A stretch of 34,211 bases of DNA from a virus. The stretch's first letter is position 1. Each line of letters starts with the position of its first letter. The notes beneath the pieces are model-generated. The model had not been told where the DNA came from. It saw nothing but the letters and a program-made list of their open reading frames with translations, and did no database searches. A program made the translations under genes and the position numbers. Shown in pieces: positions 1 to 8,656 of this stretch. The DNA is taken from the IMG/VR virus record IMGVR_UViG_3300043466_003214, positions 1 to 34,211 of that record, one strand, 5' to 3'.

Positions 1-120
1 ACCGTCGAACAGGCCGATGCCGTTCGCACGCTGGCCAAAGAGGTCGGTATCTCCGTTGGACCTGCCTCCAAACCTTTGACAATCGCCCAAAAAATCGTTG
101 CCGCGTATGCAGGTTCTTAA
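1..120 (+). CDS. 3' end of the 169-aa hypothetical protein (duplicate of 34085-34204)
   Basis: This is the C-terminal 39 codons plus stop of the gene that starts at 33695, present a second time because the contig ends overlap. It is not a separate gene. The TAA at 118-120 lies 14 nt inside the next gene, whose ATG is at 107, so the two are probably translationally coupled. Confidence 0.9.
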   Translation, partial: TVEQADAVRTLAKEVGISVGPASKPLTIAQKIVAAYAGS

Positions 121-127
121 GGCAATC
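1..127. repeat. Terminal direct repeat, left copy (assembly overlap)
   Basis: These 127 bases are identical to 34085-34211. An exact 127-bp identity at both contig ends is what a k=127 graph assembler leaves when it closes a circular or circularly permuted genome. It is most simply an overlap artefact, not a biological terminal repeat. It contains the last 40 codons of the gene that begins at 33695 and the start codon of the next gene. Confidence 0.9.
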
Positions 128-1033
128 GCGCCAAACGGCGACACGCTAACTTTCAACATCCCCACGGAGGCCACCGAGGTCACGGTGGGGCAATTCTTTG
201 AATGCCATATCGCATACCACGCGATGATGGGTGCGCTTCGGCACCAAGCTGAGACGGGCGAGAACGCACTTGGAGGCGTGCCGTTGGTGGCCTACCTAAA
301 CGCGCTCGCCCACAGCCTGCGGCCGTTTATGCCCGGCGTAAACCCCACCGAGGTGACGCTGGCCGGGGAGAGCGAAGAACACGCCGCAACGATGTTGATG
401 GGTGCCGTGGAGGCTATCGCCGGCTGCTTTGCACGACACACACCGAAAGCCCCGGAGAACGTGTTTGAGTTCGACGGGCAACGGTGGTATCTGTGCGAGC
501 AAGCGGTGAACTACAAAAACCAGCGTGGCCCCGGCTTCAGCGTGAAACAAGTGGCCCAATCGCTGTTACTTGAGGACTATTTCAAGAATTTCTTGGAATT
601 CAAACTGGCTAAAGACGTGGAGGCCGTAATCGAATCGCGCGATGCGGAGCAGATGAGCGCCATTTACATGACACCCACGCGCATTTTTTTGGCCCAAATG
701 GCCCTGTTTTTGCGCAAATCGCCGGATGAGCCGTTGCCGCAAACCCAAGAGGCATTCGACCGCTGGCACGCTGAGCGCATTAAGGAGATTGAGCAACTGC
801 CTTTGGCCGTCGCTATCGATGTGCGCAACTTTTTTTTTCTTACCTCGATGCCCTCGCCAACGACCCCATCTTCCGCAACTGGTTCAAGCCACCAAGGGCC
901 CCCAGCTTCAAAGAAAGTCCCGAGCAAGTCAAAATCCGGCAGTACCGGGAAAGGCACGAAGACGGCAAAGGGAGGGAACTCTCGATTTACGGGCGGCTCT
1001 GGAAAACAGGGGCCTTCCGAGACTGGTACGTGA
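107..1033 (+). CDS. Putative tail assembly chaperone, zero-frame product
   Basis: The ATG at 107 overlaps the previous stop; a TTG at 98 is an alternative start. The first ~244 residues are a normal mixed alpha/beta sequence with no family I can name. After a run of nine T (830-838) the zero frame becomes Ser/Thr/Pro/Lys/Gly-rich low complexity and stops at 1033. The -1 frame over the same stretch encodes a well-formed tail ending at 1092. This is the arrangement of lambda gpG/gpGT and many siphovirus tail chaperones, which guide tape-measure folding and tail tube polymerisation. The tape measure gene lies 2.8 kb downstream, with three genes between. The assignment rests on position and the frameshift, not on recognised sequence similarity. 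Confidence 0.55.
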   Translation: MQVLKAIAPNGDTLTFNIPTEATEVTVGQFFECHIAYHAMMGALRHQAETGENALGGVPLVAYLNALAHSLRPFMPGVNPTEVTLAGESEEHAATMLMGAVEAIAGCFARHTPKAPENVFEFDGQRWYLCEQAVNYKNQRGPGFSVKQVAQSLLLEDYFKNFLEFKLAKDVEAVIESRDAEQMSAIYMTPTRIFLAQMALFLRKSPDEPLPQTQEAFDRWHAERIKEIEQLPLAVAIDVRNFFFLTSMPSPTTPSSATGSSHQGPPASKKVPSKSKSGSTGKGTKTAKGGNSRFTGGSGKQGPSETGT

Positions 1034-1092
1034 TGCTTTGGAGCCCTTTCTTTGACGCTATACAAATCGCAATCGCAACCGAATACCCATGA
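107..1092 (+). CDS. Putative tail assembly chaperone, -1 frameshift fusion (GT-like)
   Basis: Join 107..838 with 838..1092, about 328 aa. The slippery stretch is T TTT TTT at 832-838 in the zero frame. After slipping back one base the product reads SYLDALANDPIFRNWF and continues through charged and aromatic-rich sequence to TGA at 1090-1092. The -1 frame is open from 793 but has no ATG before about 1033, so it can only be reached by shifting. Its stop overlaps the ATG of the next gene at 1089 as ATGA, the junction used throughout this genome, which argues that this is the true end of the gene. A one-base homopolymer error that merely breaks a single longer gene would look the same. Confidence 0.6.
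830..838 (+). other. T9 slippery site for -1 frameshift
   Basis: Nine consecutive T residues contain the heptamer T TTT TTT in zero-frame phase, allowing tandem -1 slippage of two Phe codons. Either ribosomal or transcriptional slippage could operate. I did not identify a convincing downstream pseudoknot by eye. Confidence 0.55.
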
Positions 1093-3179
1093 CCATAATC
1101 GATATTTACCGGGCCTTTTGCCTTGCCGTTGAGAACTGCCCCGAATCGTTCGAGGCCAACAACTTGCGGCCAAATACCTTTGCCACCGTCAACTTTGCCA
1201 GCGAACTGCAGTCGAACAACGGGGGCAAAACGCAGGTGGACGCGGAAGCAGGCACGTTCTTCTCCCGTGCTTACGATGCGTCGGATTACAGCGACAAACA
1301 ACTGGAACTTCAACACCCCTTAGTGTTGATGGAAGTGACCCAAGGCACGGGCACGGTAAGCCGCTACCGCTTGAACTTTAGTTTGTCGGTATTGGATGTA
1401 ATCTTGCCGTACGACTTGACAACGCAGGCGAATCCCCGCACGATTGACCAAATCATTGCCGATTGCCTGCAAATCGCCTACAACACGCTAAACGTGGCGA
1501 GGGCCACGACAATTAACGGCGTACCGCTTTCGACCTACATCCCCGCATCTACGGCGGTCACGGCGGTGCCGTTGCGGTCCGGATCCGTACAGCGGCACGT
1601 TGGGTGCGAGTTGCGGTTTGAAGTCCCGCTCATGGCACCCTGCGATACCTATGGGCTTCCCGCACAAGTTGAGCCCCCGACGTATCCCCCGTGTTGCCGC
1701 GAAATCGAGATCCGCAACGATGGGGAGTACATACAGTACCGCTACGTGGGGGAAGTTGACTGGATTGATTTAGTTTCGCTGGCCGAAATTACCGGACCGC
1801 AGGGCCCCGAAGGACCGCAGGGCGACCCGGGCACTCCCGGATCGGCGGCCACAATCGCCGTGGGCACCACCACCACCGGAGCGCCGGGCACCAATGCCGC
1901 CGTGGTCAACTCTGGCACGTCCTCAGCAGCCGTGTTCGACTTCACTATTCCGCGCGGTGACGTTGGTCCGCAGGGGCCGCAGGGTGACCCCGGACCTTTG
2001 GTACCGTTGTGCGATATCCTGACCGTTGGGAATACGGCGTGTTTGGATATAAACATGGACCAAAATGACCTGACCAATGTGGGCAGTATTGACTTCGATA
2101 CGTCGCCTGCCAACGCGGGGGCCGTCGCTCGCATGCAATGGAACAACACGGACGGGACTTTGGATATCGGCCTGAAAGGCGGCGCGGTGACGTTGCAGAT
2201 CGGGCAGGAAATGGTGGCCCGCGTGGTCAATAAGACGGGCGGCAACTTATTGGAATCGCAGTACCGTGCGGTGCGGGTTGACGATGCGCAGGGCCAACGG
2301 CTGGCCGTTGCTTTGGCGCAGGCTAACAGCGTGGCCAACGCCACGGGCACGCTCGGAATTGTGACGGAGAATATCAGCAATAACCAAGAGGGCTTCATAA
2401 CTTTGACCGGGCAGGTTCGCGAAATTAACACCACGGGATCCTTGCAGGGCGAAACATGGAACGATGGTGACGCGCTTTGGCTATCCCCGACAACTCCCGG
2501 CGGACTAACCAACGTTCGCCCAACGGCCCCCTATTTCAAGGTTGCGGTCGGCTATGTTGAGTACGCCCACCAAAACCACGGTAAAATCTTCGTGCGTGTA
2601 GGTGAGGCCCTCGGGTTTGACGATCTGCACAACATGAACCAAACCAATGCCGAAACGGCGGGGCAGGTTATGACTTGGCAGAGCGGCGGATTCGGGCAAT
2701 TCCAAGCCCTGCCAACTACCCCCGTGCAGCTCAAAAACAGCACCTTGCAATCGGTTACGGGTACAACCGCCAACACTATTTTGCAGTCCCTCACCGTGCC
2801 CGCTGGCACCTATGCGCCTGGCACGTTGGTGCGCATCTTGGTTCGTGGCGTGAAGGCCGGCACCGCTGGTGCCGCTACATTTAGGCTGTATTACAACACC
2901 TCGGTAGCCATTGCCGGGGCTCAACAGTTGATCTTGCAAAACGCTGCCGCTGCGACCACGTTCTTTCAAGTTGAGCGAACCTTGAACGTAATTTCGGCGA
3001 CCAACACGCAGACCTTCGGCGTGGCCAGCACAATCGCATCCGATACCGTGCTATCCGCCGTTGCCGTGTCTTCGCTCAACATCGATTGGACCGTCACGCA
3101 ATACTTTTTTACGGCCTGCCAGCTGGCCAACTCCGGGGATACCGTATCTTCGAACTTCATACTATTGACCGAACAATGA
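1089..3179 (+). CDS. Tail fibre-like protein with collagen repeats
   Basis: 696 aa. Residues 1-205 are a globular N-terminal domain of unknown fold, perhaps the part that docks to the tail. Residues ~234-252 and ~289-304 are collagen-type Gly-X-Y repeats (GPQGPEGPQGDPG and GPQGPQGDPG), which trimerise in phage fibres. They flank a segment of the type ATIAVGTTTTGAPG often seen between such repeats. Residues ~375-515 resemble the beta-rich modules of many phage fibres (TLGIVTE, GFITLTGQVREI, GDALWLSP, GKIFVRVG). The last ~160 residues look like a jelly-roll C-terminal domain that would be surface exposed. The start overlaps the -1 frame stop of the chaperone. Probable role: host adsorption. A fused tail-completion N-domain is possible. 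Confidence 0.7.
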   Translation: MTIIDIYRAFCLAVENCPESFEANNLRPNTFATVNFASELQSNNGGKTQVDAEAGTFFSRAYDASDYSDKQLELQHPLVLMEVTQGTGTVSRYRLNFSLSVLDVILPYDLTTQANPRTIDQIIADCLQIAYNTLNVARATTINGVPLSTYIPASTAVTAVPLRSGSVQRHVGCELRFEVPLMAPCDTYGLPAQVEPPTYPPCCREIEIRNDGEYIQYRYVGEVDWIDLVSLAEITGPQGPEGPQGDPGTPGSAATIAVGTTTTGAPGTNAAVVNSGTSSAAVFDFTIPRGDVGPQGPQGDPGPLVPLCDILTVGNTACLDINMDQNDLTNVGSIDFDTSPANAGAVARMQWNNTDGTLDIGLKGGAVTLQIGQEMVARVVNKTGGNLLESQYRAVRVDDAQGQRLAVALAQANSVANATGTLGIVTENISNNQEGFITLTGQVREINTTGSLQGETWNDGDALWLSPTTPGGLTNVRPTAPYFKVAVGYVEYAHQNHGKIFVRVGEALGFDDLHNMNQTNAETAGQVMTWQSGGFGQFQALPTTPVQLKNSTLQSVTGTTANTILQSLTVPAGTYAPGTLVRILVRGVKAGTAGAATFRLYYNTSVAIAGAQQLILQNAAAATTFFQVERTLNVISATNTQTFGVASTIASDTVLSAVAVSSLNIDWTVTQYFFTACQLANSGDTVSSNFILLTEQ

Positions 3180-3370
3180 TCGCAATCCCGCACGGCCCGA
3201 ACGGCCAACCTTTGGAGCCTATCGAACCGCCGCGCCCGACCTTGTTCGACGGCACAGTCCTGTGGCTGTTTGACGATGAAGCCGAATTTAGCCGCTGGTG
3301 GAATGCCATGTATCCGCCTACGCCAGCGCCGCCCGATGAGTTAACCGAACAACCGCCGCACGATGCTTAA
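3176..3370 (+). CDS. Small hypothetical protein (64 aa)
   Basis: The ATG at 3176 overlaps the fibre stop as ATGA; an upstream in-frame start at 3086 lies inside the fibre gene and is unlikely. The product is proline-rich and acidic, with a central segment LWLFDDEAEFSRWWNAMY. It shows no signal peptide or membrane segment. Its place between a fibre gene and a neck-like gene suggests a structural accessory or fibre chaperone, but I do not recognise it. Confidence 0.6.
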   Translation: MIAIPHGPNGQPLEPIEPPRPTLFDGTVLWLFDDEAEFSRWWNAMYPPTPAPPDELTEQPPHDA

Positions 3371-3863
3371 CGAGTTTATAGACGCACTACAGGGCGCTTT
3401 ACAGGGCGCTACACGCGACTTGATTAAGGAGCTTGAAACGCAAGGCCACCGCAACACCGGAGACCTTGCGCAATCGTTTACGGTCGATATTCGCATCGTA
3501 GGCAAGACTGTTGTTGGGGAGGTATCCGGCAACTTTTACTTAGATTACGTCAACCGGCGCACGCACCACCAGCGCATAACCGGGGGTCAAATTGCCGGAT
3601 TGACCAAGTATTTTACCGATAAAGGGTTGTCGGGAAAGGACCTGCAGGGCGCTGTTTGGGGGACCGCACGCAAGCAAGTTGAGGAAGGCAGCCCAACGCG
3701 CGCATCCTACCGATTTTCCGGCAATGGACTACGCACGGGAGCAATTGAGCGCACGTTTGGATCCATCGAAAACAATTTATCCACGGAGCTGGGACGCGCA
3801 TTGTCCGTCACCATCGCCGCGCAATTTACACCCTCTCTTAACCGAGAGCTTAAAACCGTCTAA
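3363..3863 (+). CDS. HK97 gp10-like neck/tail completion protein (putative)
   Basis: 166 aa, starting inside the 3' end of the previous gene (8-nt overlap). It has an N-terminal amphipathic helix, then TGDLAQSFTVDIRI and the beta pattern VGKTVVGEVSGNFYLDYVNRRTHH. The polypeptide length and the order helix, 'TG.L..S', beta strand, 'Y......G' match the HK97 gp10-like head-tail proteins. The C-terminal part contains basic residues and a helical end. It is immediately upstream of the tape measure gene, where tail completion proteins are common. The family call is by pattern only. Confidence 0.45.
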   Translation: MLNEFIDALQGALQGATRDLIKELETQGHRNTGDLAQSFTVDIRIVGKTVVGEVSGNFYLDYVNRRTHHQRITGGQIAGLTKYFTDKGLSGKDLQGAVWGTARKQVEEGSPTRASYRFSGNGLRTGAIERTFGSIENNLSTELGRALSVTIAAQFTPSLNRELKTV

Positions 3864-3865
3864 TC

Positions 3866-6800
3866 ATGGCCGAACAAGTCGTTTTTTTCAGGGTAGAAGC
3901 CGACGGCGTGGCCGACTTGGTAGACCAACTGGGGCTACTTCGTAAACAGGCGACCGAATTGCAGCGCGATATGCGTAAAGCGACGGATCCGGCGGATTAC
4001 GTGAAGCTCAATCGAGAGCTCGAAAACAACCGGATTGAGCAGAAGGCGATTACCGCCGCCATTAAGGACAACACGAAGGCCGTTCGGGAGCAGACGGGCA
4101 TGGCGCTCGGATCCTATCGCCAACTTGATAGTGAGCTGGGGAGGCTCCGGCGGTCCTACAAAGAGTTGGCAGAGGCCGAACGCAACGGAATAGCTGGCAA
4201 ACAGACGCTTGACCGCATCGCCCAACTCGATACACAGCTCAAACAAATCGATGCATCAATGGGGCAGTTCCAGCGCAACGTTGGAAACTATCCGGGCTCC
4301 AACCTTGGCAAATTCGCAGGTGGAATCGCTGGTCTCGGCGGCCCTATCGGTAATTTTGTGGGCAATTTGCAGGGTATGCAGTCGCCCCTACAGGACATTG
4401 CTGGCGGTCTTGGCATGACTGGAACCGCTGGCCTCGCTGCTGCCGGGGGCATCGCTGCCGCCGCCGTGGTAATCGGGAAAGGCGTGGCCAACGCCATGGA
4501 GTTCGAGACGGCTTTTGCGCAACTCTCCGCTACCCTCGGCGTGTCCGGTGCTGAAGCCGACGCACTTAAGGAGCGTATCTCTGAACTTGAAACCATTACC
4601 CTAACTGGTGGCGCGCAAATCGTGTCCACGTCTTCGCAGATTGCGGATGCGCTCACCGTGGTGGGATCCGCTGCTCCCCAGCTGCTGAAAAACCAAGACG
4701 CCCTACAGGCGGTTACCAAAGAGGTAATCGTATTCTCCAAATCCGCAGGTACCGATTTAGCGGGGGCGGCTAAAGTAGTCACGGGGGCGATTAATTTGTT
4801 TGGCCTTGAGGCGTCCGAAGCGGCACGCGTGGTAAACGTGTTGGCGGCGGGCGAAAAGGAAGGATCGGCGTCCACTTTGGAGGCGGCGGCGGCCCTCGAA
4901 ACGGCAGGCGGCGCCGCACGTATTTCGGGTGTGTCGATCGAAGAAACGACGGCGGCTATTCAGCTGCTCGCAAAAGACGCCATCAAGGGATCCGAGGCAG
5001 GAACGGCACTTCGCAACGTGTTTTTGAAGCTGGCCACAGCCGACACGTTGCCAAAGGCCGCGCAGGATGCCTTCAAAGAAACGGGTGTAAACGTGCAATT
5101 GCTAACCGATACGACCGTGCCGTTAACGGAAAAGCTGAATGAGTTGCGCAAAATGACGGGTAACACGGCGGCTCTGACACAGGTTTTCGGGACGGAAAAC
5201 GTGAACGCTGCCATATCGCTCACCAAGTACGCAGATGAGTTCCCGAACCTAACAGCCGCCATAACCAACACCAATGTAGCCTACGATCAGGCGGGCGTAA
5301 AGCAAGAAACGTTTGGGGCAAAGCTCGAGAATCTTAGTAATAAGGTAAACAATTTGCTTACGAAAGTTGGCGAAATGTTTATCCCGATGCTATCAGCACT
5401 GGCCGATATTGTAACTACTGTTTTTGACGCGTTTGGCGAGGTTAATAACGCGATTAGCGATGTAGTTGAAGAAGTGACCGGGGCAACGGATGCGACTGGT
5501 TTATTTGGCGAGGTTCTAAGCTACTTAGGTAGCCTTATTGGTAAGTTAATGAGCGTGCAGTTTAAGGCCTTTGTAATGGCTATTCGCGGTATCGGGGCGA
5601 CCTTTGCGGGTATTAAGGCCATTATAGGCGATATCCCAACGGCAATCGGGCAACTTGTTGAGGATGGGATAGACCACATAAGCGTTTTCGCACTAAAGGC
5701 CAAAGCAGCCTTTGCGAACGCAAGCAACTTTATAACGTTCGGATTGGCCGGCGGTGGTGAGGAGTTCATTGCCCAAGCGGATGCCATTTACAATAATATG
5801 CAGGAGCGGGCCAAAGGGAACGTAGATATACTTGGTAAGTTTAGCGCAGCGTTTACCGGGTTCTTAGATAAGGCAAAGGAGAAAGACGAATTGCGCAAAC
5901 AGGCAGCGGACCAAGCGGCGGCGGCTGAAGAAGAGGCGGTGGTATTGGCCGATAAGCTAAAAGCGGATGCCGAGGCTGAAGCAGAACGCAAAAAAAAGGC
6001 CGAGGAAGCGGCGAAAAAGGCAGCGGAGGAAGCAAAAAAGCGTGCCGAAGAGGAGCGCCGCAACCTCAATTTTTTGCGTGCCGAACTGGTTAAAGTAGAA
6101 GAGCAACTGAAAAAATACGCCGACAAATCGCTTATTCCAACGGCCCTTTTGCAGTCGTACAATAGCCTGAAAAACGAGATTGCAGGGGTTGAAAAACAGT
6201 TGGCAGAAATGGACCAAGCCGAAATGCAAAGGCGGACAATCGAGATGTTGGTAAAATTTAAGGCTGAAACAGAGGCGTTAGACGCACTTGGTGACGATAT
6301 AAACGACCGGCCTATTGAGTTGAGCGTACAAATAGGCGAGGAATCCATACGAAATTTGGAGGGGCAATTAGACGGATTGGTGGATTTTACCGCAAAAGCC
6401 AGCCAACAATCTATTGTTGAGACACAAAAGGCACTAAAAACGCTCGACGAAATAGAGGCTGAAGACGCTCAAAAGCGATTAGAAGATGAAAAAAACCTAC
6501 GTGAACAGATAAAAAAAGCTTCGATTACGCTGGCTCAAGATGCGGCGGATGCGATATTTGAGATTGAATCCCAAAATGCGGAGCGCCGAATAGAGCGCCG
6601 AATGGAAGAGCTGGAAATGCAAGAGGCTGCACAGCTGGCCCTTGTTGAGGGCAATGCTCAGGCCGAAATGCAGGTACGCGAAGACTATGCCGCGCAACGC
6701 GAGCAACTGGAGCGTGAAGAGTTCGAGCGCAAAAAGCGCATGGACATTGCTCAGGCCATTATGAACGGGGCGTTAGGAATAACGGCGGCCTTGGTGCAAG

Positions 6801-7360
6801 TGCCAGCAGGCTTTGTAATGGCTGCATTAATCGCCGCACAAACAGCTGTACAGGTGGCCACCATTGCCGCTCAGGAGTTCGCCGACGGCGGCCTTATTGC
6901 GCCGTCCGATAGCCTTTCCCCAAAGGCCGAATCGGGCATCTTTGTTGGGCCATCGCACGCGCGCGGCGGAATCAATACCCGTTTGTCCGGTCGGTTGGTG
7001 AACGTGGAAGGGGGCGAGTACTACGAACGGCTGGCCGACGGTTCTTCGGTTGTCATCAATAAGCGATCCACAGGGCGGTTTGCGTCGGCATTGCGTGCTC
7101 AGGCTGGAAAAAATTACGCCGGGAAACTGCAGGCGCTGTCTGCGATAAACGAAATGGGTGGCGGCGTGCCGCTCTTTGCAATGGGCGGTATTGTCCCCCC
7201 GATGGGCAACGCTGCATCGGACCGCCAAGCATCCGGCCAAATGGAACTGCTTGCGATGGCATTGTCAAAAATTGACAATCGCGTTCCAGTCCTCACCCTC
7301 CAATCTTTCGACACGGTAAATGCCCGTGCAAACCAAGTGAAAACCCTTCAAGGACTTTAA
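3866..7360 (+). CDS. Phage tail tape measure protein
   Basis: 1164 aa, the longest gene, 2 nt after the previous stop. Residues ~20-140 are coiled coil; ~150-210 are Gly/Ala-rich. Residues ~210-500 match the TP901-type tail tape measure core, with FETAFAQLSATLGVSG near the start, then GTDLAGAAKVVTGAINLFGL and the AIKGSEAGTALRNVF segment typical of that family. Hydrophobic segments lie around 555-590 and 970-1000. A long Ala/Lys/Glu coiled coil occupies ~685-760 with further heptad stretches to ~960. The C-terminal region carries the Gly-rich GGLIAPSDSLSPKAESGIFVG type seen in Bacteroidota phage tape measures. It determines tail length and takes part in DNA delivery. From about 5300 the codons become more A/T-rich, hinting at a mosaic gene. 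Confidence 0.92.
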   Translation: MAEQVVFFRVEADGVADLVDQLGLLRKQATELQRDMRKATDPADYVKLNRELENNRIEQKAITAAIKDNTKAVREQTGMALGSYRQLDSELGRLRRSYKELAEAERNGIAGKQTLDRIAQLDTQLKQIDASMGQFQRNVGNYPGSNLGKFAGGIAGLGGPIGNFVGNLQGMQSPLQDIAGGLGMTGTAGLAAAGGIAAAAVVIGKGVANAMEFETAFAQLSATLGVSGAEADALKERISELETITLTGGAQIVSTSSQIADALTVVGSAAPQLLKNQDALQAVTKEVIVFSKSAGTDLAGAAKVVTGAINLFGLEASEAARVVNVLAAGEKEGSASTLEAAAALETAGGAARISGVSIEETTAAIQLLAKDAIKGSEAGTALRNVFLKLATADTLPKAAQDAFKETGVNVQLLTDTTVPLTEKLNELRKMTGNTAALTQVFGTENVNAAISLTKYADEFPNLTAAITNTNVAYDQAGVKQETFGAKLENLSNKVNNLLTKVGEMFIPMLSALADIVTTVFDAFGEVNNAISDVVEEVTGATDATGLFGEVLSYLGSLIGKLMSVQFKAFVMAIRGIGATFAGIKAIIGDIPTAIGQLVEDGIDHISVFALKAKAAFANASNFITFGLAGGGEEFIAQADAIYNNMQERAKGNVDILGKFSAAFTGFLDKAKEKDELRKQAADQAAAAEEEAVVLADKLKADAEAEAERKKKAEEAAKKAAEEAKKRAEEERRNLNFLRAELVKVEEQLKKYADKSLIPTALLQSYNSLKNEIAGVEKQLAEMDQAEMQRRTIEMLVKFKAETEALDALGDDINDRPIELSVQIGEESIRNLEGQLDGLVDFTAKASQQSIVETQKALKTLDEIEAEDAQKRLEDEKNLREQIKKASITLAQDAADAIFEIESQNAERRIERRMEELEMQEAAQLALVEGNAQAEMQVREDYAAQREQLEREEFERKKRMDIAQAIMNGALGITAALVQVPAGFVMAALIAAQTAVQVATIAAQEFADGGLIAPSDSLSPKAESGIFVGPSHARGGINTRLSGRLVNVEGGEYYERLADGSSVVINKRSTGRFASALRAQAGKNYAGKLQALSAINEMGGGVPLFAMGGIVPPMGNAASDRQASGQMELLAMALSKIDNRVPVLTLQSFDTVNARANQVKTLQGL

Positions 7361-7363
7361 CCA

Positions 7364-8656
7364 ATGGCATACACGCTTCAGCCAACCAATATCATTAATC
7401 CGGGGTGCGATCCGCAACCATACTGGACGATGCTCGACCAAGGTTCATACCCGAATCTGTACCGGGCAAAAATCGATCTGCTAATCAACGGGGCGACCTA
7501 CCAGCAAAACGGCCAAACGGCGTACCTAATCGCGGACGCTCAGCCTATTGACGTGTACGACGTGGAGTTCCGCTGGGACGCGTCCCCCGTTATCCGCGAG
7601 TTCTTTGCCCGCAAACAGGCCGAAGCTGGCGATTTGCCGCTGGCCTTCCAGTCTGATCTAAACGGCTATAATGGCGTTTACGACATGGTGGATTCGTACT
7701 GCGATGTGCGGTGCAACGCCAACTATTTCGAGATTGACGGCCAAAACCATGAGGTAGCCAGCGCGGCTCCGGCGGACTTGAGCAATCAAAAGATTTTCAT
7801 CAACGCGGCCACGCAGTTTGATGAAGTCACGAACCTAAACGCGTTCGACCCCAACACGGTTGCCCTGTCGCGGTTCCTCACAAACTGCCCGCAAAACACG
7901 GTTATCGGCATTGATGAGGCTGCATTCCTTTCGTTCATAACTGACAAAGGCTGCGCCGGCACGCAAGCCGTCCTATACCGTGGCTATCTCGCCGACGGTA
8001 CGCAGGTTTGGTCTCGGACGCTCTTTGTGCCGGCCACACAGTACGCCCTTCTACAGGTTCCTACAGGTCTCCGGCAGCTCCGTGCCATGAATGCAGCCGG
8101 GGATTTTGATCTGCAATCGGGCACCTTTACAACTGCCATTGGTGGCTACACCGTCACGGCGGGTTGTTACGTGGAGGGCGACGGCTTCACTGGCTACAGC
8201 GAGACCTACGTTTACCAAATTGCCGATTACTGTGGCCAGCGGATTCACTTCAAAAACACGTTTGGCTGTATTGATTCCGTCACGTTCACCGGATTGGTGC
8301 AAATCAACAACACGCCCCTATCCAAGTTTTACGCCCGTATCATGGACAACACGGTCCCGCAAACGGCCCAAATGTACGGACGTGCGAAGTATGGAGCGAC
8401 CGATTACGATGTTTACCGCCTCTCCCTTGACCCGGTGAACGAGGCCCAACGCGAATGGCTGCGGGAATTGCAGGTGTCGCCGCTGGTTTGCACGGAAATA
8501 GGCGGCTTTTCGGGCAAAACGGGTAACAGCGACTTTGAATTTTTGCCCGTGGTGGTAGACGATGCGGACGGGCTGGTGTACGACAAAACTGCGTCCGTGT
8601 ATCCTATTGAGCTCACGATGCGCGTTGCCCGCGACAAATTCAAAAGCGTTATCTAA
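7364..8656 (+). CDS. Distal tail-like structural protein (putative)
   Basis: 430 aa, starting 3 nt after the tape measure gene. The sequence is beta-rich, with many aromatic residues and Asn/Asp, and no signal or membrane segment. N-terminal segments such as YPNLYRAKIDLLINGATY and VEFRWDASPVIREFFARKQAEAG suggest a beta-sandwich. The middle holds several paired cysteines (for example CDVRC near residues 110-114). The position directly after the tape measure and before a hub-like protein is where distal tail (Dit) proteins are encoded. The specific role is inferred from synteny only. Confidence 0.5.
   Translation: MAYTLQPTNIINPGCDPQPYWTMLDQGSYPNLYRAKIDLLINGATYQQNGQTAYLIADAQPIDVYDVEFRWDASPVIREFFARKQAEAGDLPLAFQSDLNGYNGVYDMVDSYCDVRCNANYFEIDGQNHEVASAAPADLSNQKIFINAATQFDEVTNLNAFDPNTVALSRFLTNCPQNTVIGIDEAAFLSFITDKGCAGTQAVLYRGYLADGTQVWSRTLFVPATQYALLQVPTGLRQLRAMNAAGDFDLQSGTFTTAIGGYTVTAGCYVEGDGFTGYSETYVYQIADYCGQRIHFKNTFGCIDSVTFTGLVQINNTPLSKFYARIMDNTVPQTAQMYGRAKYGATDYDVYRLSLDPVNEAQREWLRELQVSPLVCTEIGGFSGKTGNSDFEFLPVVVDDADGLVYDKTASVYPIELTMRVARDKFKSVI

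Noticed and set aside
1742-2512. Minus-strand open frame of 256 aa opposite the collagen-repeat fibre
   Set aside because: Pro/Cys-rich mirror of Gly-X-Y repeats; no independent support.
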